Assembly (NCBI RefSeq): GCF_014489595.1
Contig: NZ_CP060790.1
Span: forward strand, 3,410,001 to 3,474,000
Length of the DNA: 64,000 nucleotides
Direction of reading: 5' to 3'
DNA from: Paenacidovorax monticola
Lineage (GTDB): Bacteria; Pseudomonadota; Gammaproteobacteria; Burkholderiales; Burkholderiaceae_C
Both the position numbers and the translations under genes were made by a program. Positions 29,173 through 37,125 of this stretch are shown here, piece by piece; position 1 is the stretch's first letter; the number at the start of each line of letters is the position of its first letter. Under the pieces are notes generated by a model. It saw only the letters and a program-made list of their open reading frames with translations, had not been told where the DNA came from and did not search any database.

Positions 29173-30294
29173 ATGACCGCATCCACCAAGCAACGTGTCG
29201 TCGTCGGCCTCTCGGGCGGCGTCGACTCGGCCGTGACCGCCCACCTGCTCAAACAGCAGGGCCATGAGGTCGTCGGCATCTTCATGAAGAACTGGGAAGA
29301 CGACGACGACAGCGAGTACTGCTCGTCCAACATCGACTTCGTCGATGCCGCCGCCGTGGCCGATGTGATCGGCATCGAGATCGAGCACGTGAATTTCGCG
29401 GCCGACTACAAGGACCGCGTGTTCGCCGAGTTCCTGCGTGAATACCAGGCGGGCCGCACGCCCAACCCCGACGTGCTCTGCAACGCCGAGATCAAGTTCA
29501 AGGCCTTCCTCGACCACGCCATGCGCCTGGGCGCCGAGAAGATCGCCACGGGCCACTATGCGCGCGTGCGCCAGAACGCGGCCACGGGGCTGTTCGAGCT
29601 GCTCAAGGGGCTGGACCCGGCCAAGGACCAGAGCTACTTCCTGCACCGGCTCAACCAGGCGCAGCTCTCGAAGACGCTGTTCCCCGTGGGCGAACTGCAC
29701 AAGACCGAGGTGCGCCGCATCGCCGAAGAGATCGGCCTGCCCAACGCCAAGAAGAAGGACTCCACGGGCATCTGCTTCATCGGCGAGCGGCCGTTCCGCG
29801 AGTTCCTCAACCGCTACATCTCCAAGGAGCCCGGCCCCATCCTCGACGACCGGGGCCGCAAGCTGGGCAAGCATGTGGGCCTGTCCTTCTACACGCTGGG
29901 CCAGCGCCAGGGCCTGGGCATCGGCGGCGTGAAGGAAAAGGGCGCCGCGCGCGGCGCGGGCGACCACGCGCCGTGGTTCGTGGCGCGCAAGGAGCTGGAC
30001 ACCAACGTGCTGCGCGTGGTGCAGGGGCACGACCACCCCTGGCTGCTGTCGCACACGCTCGTGGCGGGCGACGCGAGCTGGGTGGCGGGCACGCCGCCCG
30101 CGTCCAGCGCCCTCGCCGCCAAGACGCGCTACCGCCAGCAGGACGCGGCCTGCACCTTCGGCGCGCACGGGCCCGATGCCTTCGCGCTCGCCTTCCCCGA
30201 GGCCCAGTGGGCCGTGACGCCGGGCCAGTCCGCCGTGCTCTACGACGGCGAGGTGTGCCTGGGCGGCGGCGTGATATCGGCCGCGAACGCCTGA
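29173..30294 (+). CDS. mnmA: tRNA 2-thiouridylase
   Basis: A 373-residue cytosolic enzyme that installs sulfur on U34 of Glu, Gln and Lys tRNAs, using ATP and a persulfide relay. The PP-loop [18 protein letters not shown] lies at the N-terminus. The first catalytic cysteine is in [13 protein letters not shown] and the second in [14 protein letters not shown]/tRNA contacts include TGHYAR and KDQSYFL. Length and motifs are normal. The ATG at 29173 starts the family's usual N-terminus, and a -10 element sits directly upstream. Confidence 0.95.
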   Translation: MTASTKQRVVVGLSGGVDSAVTAHLLKQQGHEVVGIFMKNWEDDDDSEYCSSNIDFVDAAAVADVIGIEIEHVNFAADYKDRVFAEFLREYQAGRTPNPDVLCNAEIKFKAFLDHAMRLGAEKIATGHYARVRQNAATGLFELLKGLDPAKDQSYFLHRLNQAQLSKTLFPVGELHKTEVRRIAEEIGLPNAKKKDSTGICFIGERPFREFLNRYISKEPGPILDDRGRKLGKHVGLSFYTLGQRQGLGIGGVKEKGAARGAGDHAPWFVARKELDTNVLRVVQGHDHPWLLSHTLVAGDASWVAGTPPASSALAAKTRYRQQDAACTFGAHGPDAFALAFPEAQWAVTPGQSAVLYDGEVCLGGGVISAANA

Positions 30295-30298
30295 AATG

Positions 30299-30418
30299 AA
30301 GCACCCCTCTGAGCGGCTGCGCCGCTTCCCCCCGCTCTCGCATTGCTGCGCAATGCGGGCAGGGGGACGCAGCCCTCGCTGCGGGGCGGCGCGGCCGGCT
30401 CAGGCCCTTGCTCGGCTG
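30299..30418 (+). repeat. Two-hairpin repeat, family B, copy 4
   Basis: Starts four bases after the mnmA stop. Hairpin I is AGCGGC (30312-30317), TGC, GCCGCT (30321-30326). Hairpin II has GCATTGC (30340-30346), TGC, GCAATGC (30350-30356). Arms and tail are shared with the other three copies. Confidence 0.8.
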
Positions 30419-30482
30419 CCTGCGCTTCGGTTGCGCCCGTTGCGCAGGTTGTGGGCGGCATGCGGCGCCATGGACCACTGAG

Positions 30483-31382
30483 ATGTCTGCTCCGCGCATT
30501 CCGCCGATTCAGGGCCTGCTGGCCTTCGAGGCGCTGGCGCGGCTGCGCAGCGTGACGCTGGCGGCGCAGGAGCTGAGCGTCACGCCCAGCGCCGTGAGCC
30601 ACCGCATCCGTCAGATGGAGGTGCTGCTGGGCGTAAAGCTGTTCGCGCGCGGCGACTTCAGCCTGAGCCCCGCGGGCAGCGCCTACCTGGCGCGCGTGCG
30701 CGAGGCCATCGCGGCGCTGCAGCAGGTGCCCAGCGCCGCGCAGACCCCGGGGATCACGCGGCTGCGCGTGGCGGTCACGCCCACGTTCTCGCGCCAGCTG
30801 CTGCTGCCGCGCATCGCGCGCTTCCGCGAGGCCTACCCCGACATCGAGCTGATGCTGCAGGTGACCATCCCGGTGCACAACATGATGGCCGAAGAGGCCG
30901 ACATCGAGCTGCGCTTCGGCTCCGGCCATTTCCCGGAGCGCGAGTCCATGCACCTGCTGGGCGACGAGATCTGCCCCGTGTGCAGCCCCGACTACCTCGG
31001 CGAGGTCGGCCCGCTCGAAGGCCTGGCCACCGACGACGCCGTGGCGCGCGTGCGCCTGATCCGCTCGCCTCTGGAGCCCTGGCGCACCTGGTTCAAGGCC
31101 TGCGGCATCACCCAGCCCGAACCCACGGTGGGCAGCCAGTTCAACGACCTGGGCCTGGTGTGGGACGCAGCCGTGGCGGGCTTCGGCGTGGCGCTGCTGC
31201 GCCTGCGGCTGGGCCAGGCCTGGCTCGACAGCGGGCGGCTCGTGCGGCTGTCGCCACGCAGCGTGCCCTCGCCGCACGATTACTACCTGTGCTGGAAGCC
31301 CGGTGCGCTCGATCGCTGGGAGTGCGCGGCCTTCGTGGACTGGCTGCCACGCGCGCTGGCGGAACCCGCCCAGGCGTTCTAG
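30483..31382 (+). CDS. LysR-family regulator, GcvA-like
   Basis: A 299-residue regulator. The helix-turn-helix region IQGLLAFEALARLRSVTLAA, then SAVSHRIRQMEVLLGVKLF, is of the GcvA type, and the effector domain begins near residue 95 (ITRLRVAVTPTFSRQLLLPR). No ribosome site is evident before ATG 30483. It lies 209 bases upstream of a lactate-permease gene on the same strand, whose control region holds a strong inverted repeat. Regulation of that permease is plausible but unproven. Confidence 0.87.
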   Translation: MSAPRIPPIQGLLAFEALARLRSVTLAAQELSVTPSAVSHRIRQMEVLLGVKLFARGDFSLSPAGSAYLARVREAIAALQQVPSAAQTPGITRLRVAVTPTFSRQLLLPRIARFREAYPDIELMLQVTIPVHNMMAEEADIELRFGSGHFPERESMHLLGDEICPVCSPDYLGEVGPLEGLATDDAVARVRLIRSPLEPWRTWFKACGITQPEPTVGSQFNDLGLVWDAAVAGFGVALLRLRLGQAWLDSGRLVRLSPRSVPSPHDYYLCWKPGALDRWECAAFVDWLPRALAEPAQAF

Positions 31383-31429
31383 GTAGATACCCGAAGGCCG
31401 GCCCATGCGGTGGCACGGCCGTGGCTGTT

Positions 31430-31496
31430 GCGTGAAAATGCTTCAGGCGCTTGTGCAGCAATTTTCACGCTGCGCCCGCGCCGATGTTTCTACAGT
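31430..31496 (+). promoter_or_regulatory. Inverted repeat and promoter upstream of lactate permease
   Basis: GCGTGAAAAT (31430-31439) and ATTTTCACGC (31461-31470) are perfect ten-base inverted arms with 21 bases between; centre-to-centre distance is 31 bases, about three helical turns. TACAGT (31491-31496) may be the -10 element. There is no T-run, so an operator is likelier than a terminator for the LysR gene. Confidence 0.5.
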
Positions 31497-31591
31497 CTGA
31501 CCCGCGCTGAGGCTGCCCGGCTCTGGACCGAGACCGGATGGCCCCAGCGTTTTCCTTCCAACATCTGGACAACAACAGGGAGACAGGGCAC

Positions 31592-33253
31592 ATGGTCTGG
31601 CAGCAAATCTACGACCCATTCGGGAACATGGTCATCTCCACCGCGCTGGCCGCGATACCGGTGGTGGTGATGCTCGCGGCATTGGGCTTTTTCCACATCA
31701 AGGCGCACATCGCGGCGGGCATGGGCCTCGTCGCGGCATTGCTCGTGGCCGTCTTCGCCTACGGCATGCCGGCCGACATGGCGGGCCGCGCGGCGCTCTT
31801 CGGCGGGTTCACGGGCCTGCTGCCCATCGGCTGGATCGTGCTGAACATCATCTTCCTGCACCAGCTCACCGAGCAGAACGGCAGCTTCGCCGTGCTGCAG
31901 GACTCGCTGTCGGGCATCACCGAGGACCGGCGCATCCAGCTGCTGCTGATCGCGTTCTGCTTCGGCGCCTTCTTCGAGGGCGCGGCGGGCTTCGGCACGC
32001 CCGTGGCGGTGACGGCGGCCATCCTGATCGGCCTGGGCTTCTCGCCGCTCGCGGCCTCAGGCCTGTCGCTGATCGCGAACACCGCGCCCGTGGCCTTCGG
32101 CGCCCTGGGCACGCCGGTGATCACGCTGGCCAAGGTGCACGGCTACGACCTCATGGAGGTGACGGCCATGATCGGCCGCCAGCTGCCCTTCTTCTCGCTC
32201 ATCGTGCCGTTCTGGCTCATCTGGGCCTTCGCCGGGCGCAAGGGCATGTGGGAGATCTGGCCCGCGATCCTGGTGACGGGCGTGTCCTTCGCCATCCCGC
32301 AGTACCTGGTGTCGAACTTCATCGGGCCCGAGCTGGTGGACATCATCGCCGCCATCGTCTCCATGGTCTGCCTGGTGGCCTTCCTGCGCGTGTGGAAGCC
32401 CAAGAAGGTCTGGACCTCGCCCTCGCTGCGCGGGCACGACCCCAGCGCCTCCGACGCCAAGCCGGCCCAGGCGCCCACGCGCCACAGCACCCAGGCCCTG
32501 GTGGCCGCCTGGACGCCGTGGGTGATCCTGTCGGTGTTCGTCTTCATCTGGGGCCTGCCCTCGGTGAAGGCCTGGCTCAATGGCCTGTTCGCGCCTGCCT
32601 TCCCCATGGACGGCCTGCACAACATGATCGAGAAGGTGCCGCCCGTGGTGCCCAAGCCCACCAAGGAGGGCGCGGTCTACACGCTGAACCTGTTGTCGGC
32701 CACCGGCACGGGCATCCTGCTGTCGGCCATCGTCAGCGCCTTCGTGATGAAGTACAACCCCGTGGCCATCGTGCGCACCTTCTTCAAGACGCTGTGGCTC
32801 GTGAAGTACTCGCTGCTCACCATCGTGCTGATGCTGGCGCTGGGCACGCTCACGCGCTACTCGGGCACCGACACCACGCTGGGCCTGGCTTTTGCCAACA
32901 CGGGCGTGCTCTACCCCTTCTTCGGCACGCTCATGGGCTGGCTGGGCGTGGCGCTCACGGGGTCGGACACCGCATCCAACGTGCTCTTCGGCGGCATGCA
33001 GAAGGTGGCGGCCGAGCAGCTGGGCCTGTCGGCCAACCTCATGGGCGCGGCCAACAGCTCGGGCGGCGTGATGGGCAAGATGATCGACGCGCAGTCCATC
33101 GTGGTGGCCTCCACCGCCACGCGCTGGTTCAACCATGAAGGCGACATCCTGCGCTACGTGTTCTTCCACTCCATTGCGCTCGCCTGCCTGGTGGGTTTGT
33201 ACGTGACGTTGCAGGCCTATGTGTGGCCGTTCTCGCTCATGGTCGTGCATTGA
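31592..33253 (+). CDS. lldP: L-lactate permease family transporter
   Basis: A 553-residue inner-membrane protein of the LctP family, which imports lactate or glycolate with protons. About 12-14 hydrophobic segments are visible. Family hallmarks include FFEGAAGFGTPVAVTAAIL, FGALGTPVITLAKVHGYDL, FGTLMGWLGVALTGSDTASN and AANSSGGVMGKMIDAQSIVV. GGGAGA upstream supports ATG 31592. No lactate dehydrogenase gene is adjacent. The gene ends before a family A repeat and a strong two-way terminator shared with ssb. Confidence 0.92.
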   Translation: MVWQQIYDPFGNMVISTALAAIPVVVMLAALGFFHIKAHIAAGMGLVAALLVAVFAYGMPADMAGRAALFGGFTGLLPIGWIVLNIIFLHQLTEQNGSFAVLQDSLSGITEDRRIQLLLIAFCFGAFFEGAAGFGTPVAVTAAILIGLGFSPLAASGLSLIANTAPVAFGALGTPVITLAKVHGYDLMEVTAMIGRQLPFFSLIVPFWLIWAFAGRKGMWEIWPAILVTGVSFAIPQYLVSNFIGPELVDIIAAIVSMVCLVAFLRVWKPKKVWTSPSLRGHDPSASDAKPAQAPTRHSTQALVAAWTPWVILSVFVFIWGLPSVKAWLNGLFAPAFPMDGLHNMIEKVPPVVPKPTKEGAVYTLNLLSATGTGILLSAIVSAFVMKYNPVAIVRTFFKTLWLVKYSLLTIVLMLALGTLTRYSGTDTTLGLAFANTGVLYPFFGTLMGWLGVALTGSDTASNVLFGGMQKVAAEQLGLSANLMGAANSSGGVMGKMIDAQSIVVASTATRWFNHEGDILRYVFFHSIALACLVGLYVTLQAYVWPFSLMVVH

Positions 33254-33261
33254 GCGTTTCA

Positions 33262-33312
33262 GGCGGCTGGCGCTTGTTCCACGGGCGCTGGCTGCTATCT
33301 TGTCGATAGCGC
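33262..33312 (-). repeat. Short dispersed repeat, family A, copy 4
   Basis: Contains GGCTGGCGCTTGTTCC, then GGGCGCTGGCTGCTATC, a diverged copy of the repeat in the GCGCTTG-to-GCTATC orientation. It begins nine bases after the lactate-permease stop. Confidence 0.6.
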
Positions 33313-33316
33313 AATA

Positions 33317-33350
33317 GAAACGGGCGCCTGAGGCGCCCGTTTCTTTGGGG
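33317..33350. terminator. Bidirectional hairpin terminator between lldP and ssb
   Basis: A perfect 12-base stem, GAAACGGGCGCC (33317-33328), loop TGA, GGCGCCCGTTTC (33332-33343), followed by TTTGGGG. It lies between the convergent lactate-permease and ssb genes and can serve both. Confidence 0.85.
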
Positions 33351-33386
33351 TTTCTTCGGCAGGCAGCCCCGGCGGGGCTGGCATCG

Positions 33387-33929
33387 TCAGAACGGAATAT
33401 CGTCGTCCATGTCGTCGAAGCCCGAGGCCGCGCGCGGTGCGGGAGCCATGGGCGCCGGGGCGGGACGCGGTGCGGGCGCCGGGCGTGGCGCGGCGGCCGG
33501 GGCAGCGCGGCGGGGGGCTTCGTAGCCGCCGCTGTCGCCGCCGTAGCCGCCATCGTCATAGCCACCACCGCTCTGGCCGCCGCCGGCGCCCTGGCGGCTG
33601 CCCAGCATCTGCATGGTGTCGGCGCGGATTTCGGTGGCGTAGCGCTCCTGGCCGGTCTGCTGGTCGGTCCACTTGCGGGTGCGCAGGCTGCCTTCCACGT
33701 AGACCTGCGAGCCCTTGCGCAGGTACTGGCCCACGATCTCGGCCAGGCGGCCGTTGAAGACCACGCGGTGCCACTCGGTGGCTTCCTTGTTCTCGCCGGT
33801 GTTCTTGTCGCGCCAGCGGTCGGTGGTGGCGATGGTCACGTTCGCCACCTGGTCGCCGCTGGGGAAGGTGCGCATCTCGGGGTCGCGGCCCAGGTTGCCG
33901 ACGATGATGACTTTGTTCACGGATGCCAT
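33387..33929 (-). CDS. ssb: Single-stranded DNA-binding protein
   Basis: A 180-residue SSB with the OB fold at 1-110 ([18 protein letters not shown], then [20 protein letters not shown] and [15 protein letters not shown]). A Gly-rich linker (about 112-135), an Ala/Pro repeat (about 138-165) and the acidic protein-binding tip DMDDDIPF follow. It coats single-stranded DNA during replication and repair and recruits partners through the tip. The [12 protein letters not shown] linker is common in Burkholderiales. The MFS gene lies upstream on the same strand and uvrA further on. Confidence 0.96.
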   Translation of the reverse strand: MASVNKVIIVGNLGRDPEMRTFPSGDQVANVTIATTDRWRDKNTGENKEATEWHRVVFNGRLAEIVGQYLRKGSQVYVEGSLRTRKWTDQQTGQERYATEIRADTMQMLGSRQGAGGGQSGGGYDDGGYGGDSGGYEAPRRAAPAAAPRPAPAPRPAPAPMAPAPRAASGFDDMDDDIPF

Positions 33930-34051
33930 GTTTCTCTACCTCTGTATGGAAGCGCGCCCCAGACCCTGGCGGGCGGCGCGCCAAACGCCCCATTGTGCCC
34001 CAAGCGGCCGGCCCGGACCGCAGCCCGGGCATGGGGAACTGCCCTCTTGCC

Positions 34052-35229
34052 TCAGTGCCCTGTCCGCCCCACGGGCCGCAGCGGCCAGGTGAGCGCCAGC
34101 CACAGCGCCGTGAGCAGTGCGGTGGCCGCGAACAGGCCCGGGGCTCCGGCCCATTTCACCAGTGCTCCGCCCAGGGCGCCGCCGGCGAACAGCCCCAGCG
34201 ACTGCAGCGTGTTGTAGGCCCCAGGGCCGCGCCGCGCAACTGCGGCGGCGCCATGCGCGAGACCAGGCTGGGCTGGGTGGCCTCCAGCGCGTTGAAGCCG
34301 CAGAAGAACAGGAACATGAGCCCGCCCAGCACCGCGAGCGTGGGCGCCGCGCCGCTGGCCGCGAGCAGGCCCAGGCCCAGCTGCACCAGCAGCACGAGCG
34401 CGATGGCGGAGAGCAGCGCCGCGCGCAGGCGCCCGCGCCGCTCCATCGCGAACAGCCCGCCCATGGCCGCGAACGACAGCACCACCGCGGGCAGGTAGAT
34501 GTGCCAGTGCTCGGCCTTGGGCAGGCCCGCCTGCACCAGCATGGCGGGCACGGCCACCCACATGGCGAGCTGCACGGTATGCAGCACGAACACGCCCGCG
34601 TTCAGGCGCAGCAGGTCGGCGTGGCGCCACAGGTCGGCCAGGCGGCCGCGCGGCGTGTCCGCATGCCGCGCGGGTTCGGGCGGCACCACCCACAGCACCA
34701 CGGCGATGCCGGCCAGGGCCAGCGCGCAGGTCAGCCCGAACAGGCCCGGCAGGCCGATGCGGGCGGCCAGCGCCGGCGCCGCCACGAGCGCCACCGCAAA
34801 CATCAGGCCGATGCTGCCACCCACCAGCGCCATGGCCTTGGTGCGCACGCCGTCGCGCGTCTGGTCGGCCAGCAGGGCCGTCACGGCGGCCGATACCGCA
34901 CCCGCGCCCTGCAGCGCGCGGCCCGCGAGCAGGCCCGTGAGCGAATCGGCCAGCGCCGCCAGCAGGCTGCCGGCCGCGAAGACCAGCAGGCCCAGCACGA
35001 TCACGCGCTTGCGCCCGAACCGGTCGGACGCCATGCCCAGCGGCAATTGGAGCACCGCCTGCGTGAGTCCGTAGATGCCCATGGCAAGCCCCACCAGGGC
35101 CGGATCGTCGCCGCCCGGGTACTTGCGCGCCTCCAGCGCGAACACGGGCAGCACGAGGAACAGGCCCAGCATGCGCAGCGCGAAGATCAGCGCCAGGCTG
35201 ACGCTGGAGCGGCGCTCCTGGGGCGTCAT
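34052..35229 (-). CDS. MFS transporter (frame break near 34220)
   Basis: An MFS exporter of about 392 residues with twelve predicted helices. Family motifs are LPLGMASDRFGRKRVIVLGL (loop 2-3), RALQGAGAVSAAVTALLAD (helix 5 region) and a C-terminal half ending LALTWPLRPVGR. The frame shifts at CCCC 34219-34222; one added base gives LRGAALGAYNTLQSLG. I place the start at 35229 (MTPQERRSSVSLALIFALR); the in-frame ATG at 35322 would add a low-complexity leader. The substrate is unknown. The ssb-MFS-uvrA neighbourhood is, from memory, common in Comamonadaceae. Confidence 0.87.
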
Positions 35230-35400
35230 GGCGGTGGAGGGGGCGGGCGACGCGGCGGCGTGCGCGAGGGGAGAGGGGGAATCCGGCACGGTGGTGCGCT
35301 CTAGTCCAAGCAAAGCCCCCATTCTCGCCCAAGGCCCGCGGGCTCTGTGGTGCGCCAGGGGGATTCCCGGGGGCGGGCCGGAATTCAGAAGCCCAAAAGG

Positions 35401-35433
35401 GCACAGGGCGCCCAGGTGCAGGGCGCCCCGTGC
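35401..35433 (-). terminator. Hairpin downstream of the surface-protein remnant
   Basis: GCACAGGGCGCCC (35401-35413), loop AGGTGCA, GGGCGCCCCGTGC (35421-35433): 12 of 13 positions pair. On the minus strand it lies about 20 bases after the remnant's stop and is followed by a small GCCC-TTTT-GGGC hairpin. It is probably the original gene's terminator. Confidence 0.6.
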
Positions 35434-35452
35434 TACGAAAACAGAAGCGATC

Positions 35453-35758
35453 TCAGGCCTGCCGGCGTGCGCGCCAGCCCATCGCGCCGAGCAGGGCCGA
35501 CAGCAGGGCCAGGGCCCAGGGTGCGTCGACGGGAATGCTCACACCGCCGCCAGCGGCCCCCATGGCCGGTGCAAAGGGGTCGCTGATGGCGCCGAGCACC
35601 GGGTCGGCGTCGCCCACGCCATTGTCGGCCACGGCATAGGTCACTGTGCGCCGATCGGTGCTGAGGGTGGCGCCGGTCCAGGGGAACCAGGTGGAGGTTG
35701 GTGTGCCCGCAGCGGCCGGGCCGTGCTTCCAGAACCGAATAGGGTTCCGGCATGGGGC
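35453..35758 (-). pseudogene. 3' remnant of a surface protein with IPTL/PEP-CTERM-like sorting tail
   Basis: An open frame without a start runs directly from the GNAT stop codon. It reads CRNPIRFWKHGP...TWFPWTGATLSTDRRTVTYAVADNG, resembling the choice-of-anchor U type ending, then VSIPVDAPWALALLSALLG and the basic tail WRARRQA. This is the layout of an IPTL-CTERM-type sorting signal: short motif, hydrophobic helix, Arg cluster. Only about 100 residues remain and the body of the protein is missing. A GTG at 35644 could start a 63-residue product but has no ribosome site. I regard it as a deletion relic. Confidence 0.65.
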
Positions 35759-36316
35759 TCAGCCTTTCGTTATTGTGGAAAAGGACAAGGTATCCGCGTG
35801 CGCAACCTCATGCGCGGCGCCAGGAAAGGGGCGCCACAGCATCTGCCATCGGACCGGCTGCTTCTCGGTGGCCTCGAACCCCAGCGCCAGGTACAGGCGC
35901 AGGGCGTTCTGGTTCATAGGGTCCACGGACAGCATGACCGCTTGACGACCGGCCTCGCTCGCCTGTGCCTGCACTTGCCGGACCAAGGCGCCACCATGGC
36001 CGCGGCCGCGCATGGGCGGTGCCACCACGATGTCCACGATGTGCAGGATGACTCCGTCGTCGTTGAGCATGATGTAGCCCACGGGCTCCTGGCCGGTCAG
36101 CGCGATCAGTGTGCGGGCCCGCGGAAAGCGGCGCCCGTAGTCTGCCTGCCGGCAGGCGTACTGCTGATCGATCAGGACTTGCAGGGCGGCCGGCGGCAGG
36201 CCCAGTGCATGAAGGTGCTCGCAGTGCGAGGCGAAAAGCGCGCGCAGGAGCGGTGCATCTTCCGGACCACTCAGGCGGGTGTGCAAGGAAAGCGGGGCCT
36301 TCGTGTCAGCAGGCAT
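35759..36316 (-). CDS. GNAT-family N-acetyltransferase
   Basis: A 185-residue acetyltransferase. The core reads VGYIMLNDDGVILHIVDIVV, then APPMRGRGHGGALVRQVQ (acetyl-CoA loop) and LSVDPMNQNALRLYLALGF (strand-helix near the C-terminus). The start is taken at ATG 36316 (MPADTKAPLSLHTRLS). Its stop codon is followed without a gap, in the same frame, by the truncated surface-protein end, which suggests a deletion junction right after the gene. The acceptor substrate is unknown. Confidence 0.83.
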   Translation of the reverse strand: MPADTKAPLSLHTRLSGPEDAPLLRALFASHCEHLHALGLPPAALQVLIDQQYACRQADYGRRFPRARTLIALTGQEPVGYIMLNDDGVILHIVDIVVAPPMRGRGHGGALVRQVQAQASEAGRQAVMLSVDPMNQNALRLYLALGFEATEKQPVRWQMLWRPFPGAAHEVAHADTLSFSTITKG

Positions 36317-36699
36317 CCAACGCCTCCGGTTCTGGTGTTGTGTGCTCTGGCGGCGAGACCAGCGCCCGGGACAGCGAAGGCTGCCGCCGCGCCGTGGCCC
36401 AAGGCGAAGCCCTGCGGGACCGGGTGCGCGGCGACGTGCTGCCCCTGGCAGCGCAGTGGCATCACGTCCCACCCGCCGTCGCAGTCACCGTGGGTGGCAT
36501 GGGGCAGCCCGTTGCGCGCCATCAGTTGCGACGCCTCATTCTGCCGCGCGGCGATCGGCACGGGCATGTCCATGGCAGAGGCTCCTGATCGGTTTCACGC
36601 CGGGAATGGAGGTCGGATACGCGCGGCACGATGGCTGGCATCGTGGTTTGCGAAGACTCCCGGGAGGCCTGCATCCGTGCCACGCAGGCGTTGGCGGAG
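36317..36699. other. Interval without a recognisable gene
   Basis: Between the GNAT start and the cysC-like fragment only poor open frames occur. The longest on the minus strand (36573-36271, 100 codons, Met-Asp-Met-Pro start) overlaps the GNAT start and matches no family I know. Composition is less GC-biased at third positions than in neighbouring genes, which suggests decayed sequence. Confidence 0.5.
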
Positions 36700-36917
36700 T
36701 GCATGTCCGTGCACAGGCCGCGCCGCAGGTTGTCGCCATCGAGGTCGTAGGTGCGCTTGTGTGTCCGGTGAAGTTCCACCTCCAGCGCATTGGCCGGCGC
36801 GGACCTGCCCGGGCCGGAAAGGCCCGTGAACCAGATGACCCAGCCCCGGTGTCCACGGACGAGGGCGAACGGCTGAGGTGCTACTGCGGTGTGACTGTGG
36901 AGATCCTGGGGCGTCAT
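36700..36917 (-). pseudogene. cysC: Decayed fragment of adenylylsulfate kinase
   Basis: From about 36845 down to 36705 the minus strand encodes [20 protein letters not shown], then [20 protein letters not shown] and RRGLC. This is clearly the N-terminal third of APS kinase (normal motif GLSGAGKST...LDGDN). The P-loop lysine is Arg and the following Ser/Thr is Ala, and the remaining two thirds of the enzyme are not recognisable. The frame stays open into unrelated sequence. This is a true remnant rather than a one-base sequencing error, since several catalytic residues are substituted. Confidence 0.7.
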
Positions 36918-37125
36918 GAAAACTGGGCAGGAATGCGCGCACCGGCGGGGAGCGGACACGTTGTGCGTGAATATCTGTGAATCCTGCCGGACGCACAAGA
37001 AAAAAATGACGGGCTTCCATCCGTGCGGCAGATTCGGCCACCGACCGCCGTGCCATCCGCCTTTCATGCCGCGGCCAGCCTGGCCGCTGGCCCGGCACAG
37101 GCATCGGAAGGAGCCGTGACCTATC

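Noticed and set aside
36271..36573. 100-codon minus-strand frame upstream of the GNAT gene
   Set aside because: It overlaps the GNAT start, matches no family I know, and has no ribosome site. Relic or noncoding sequence is likelier.
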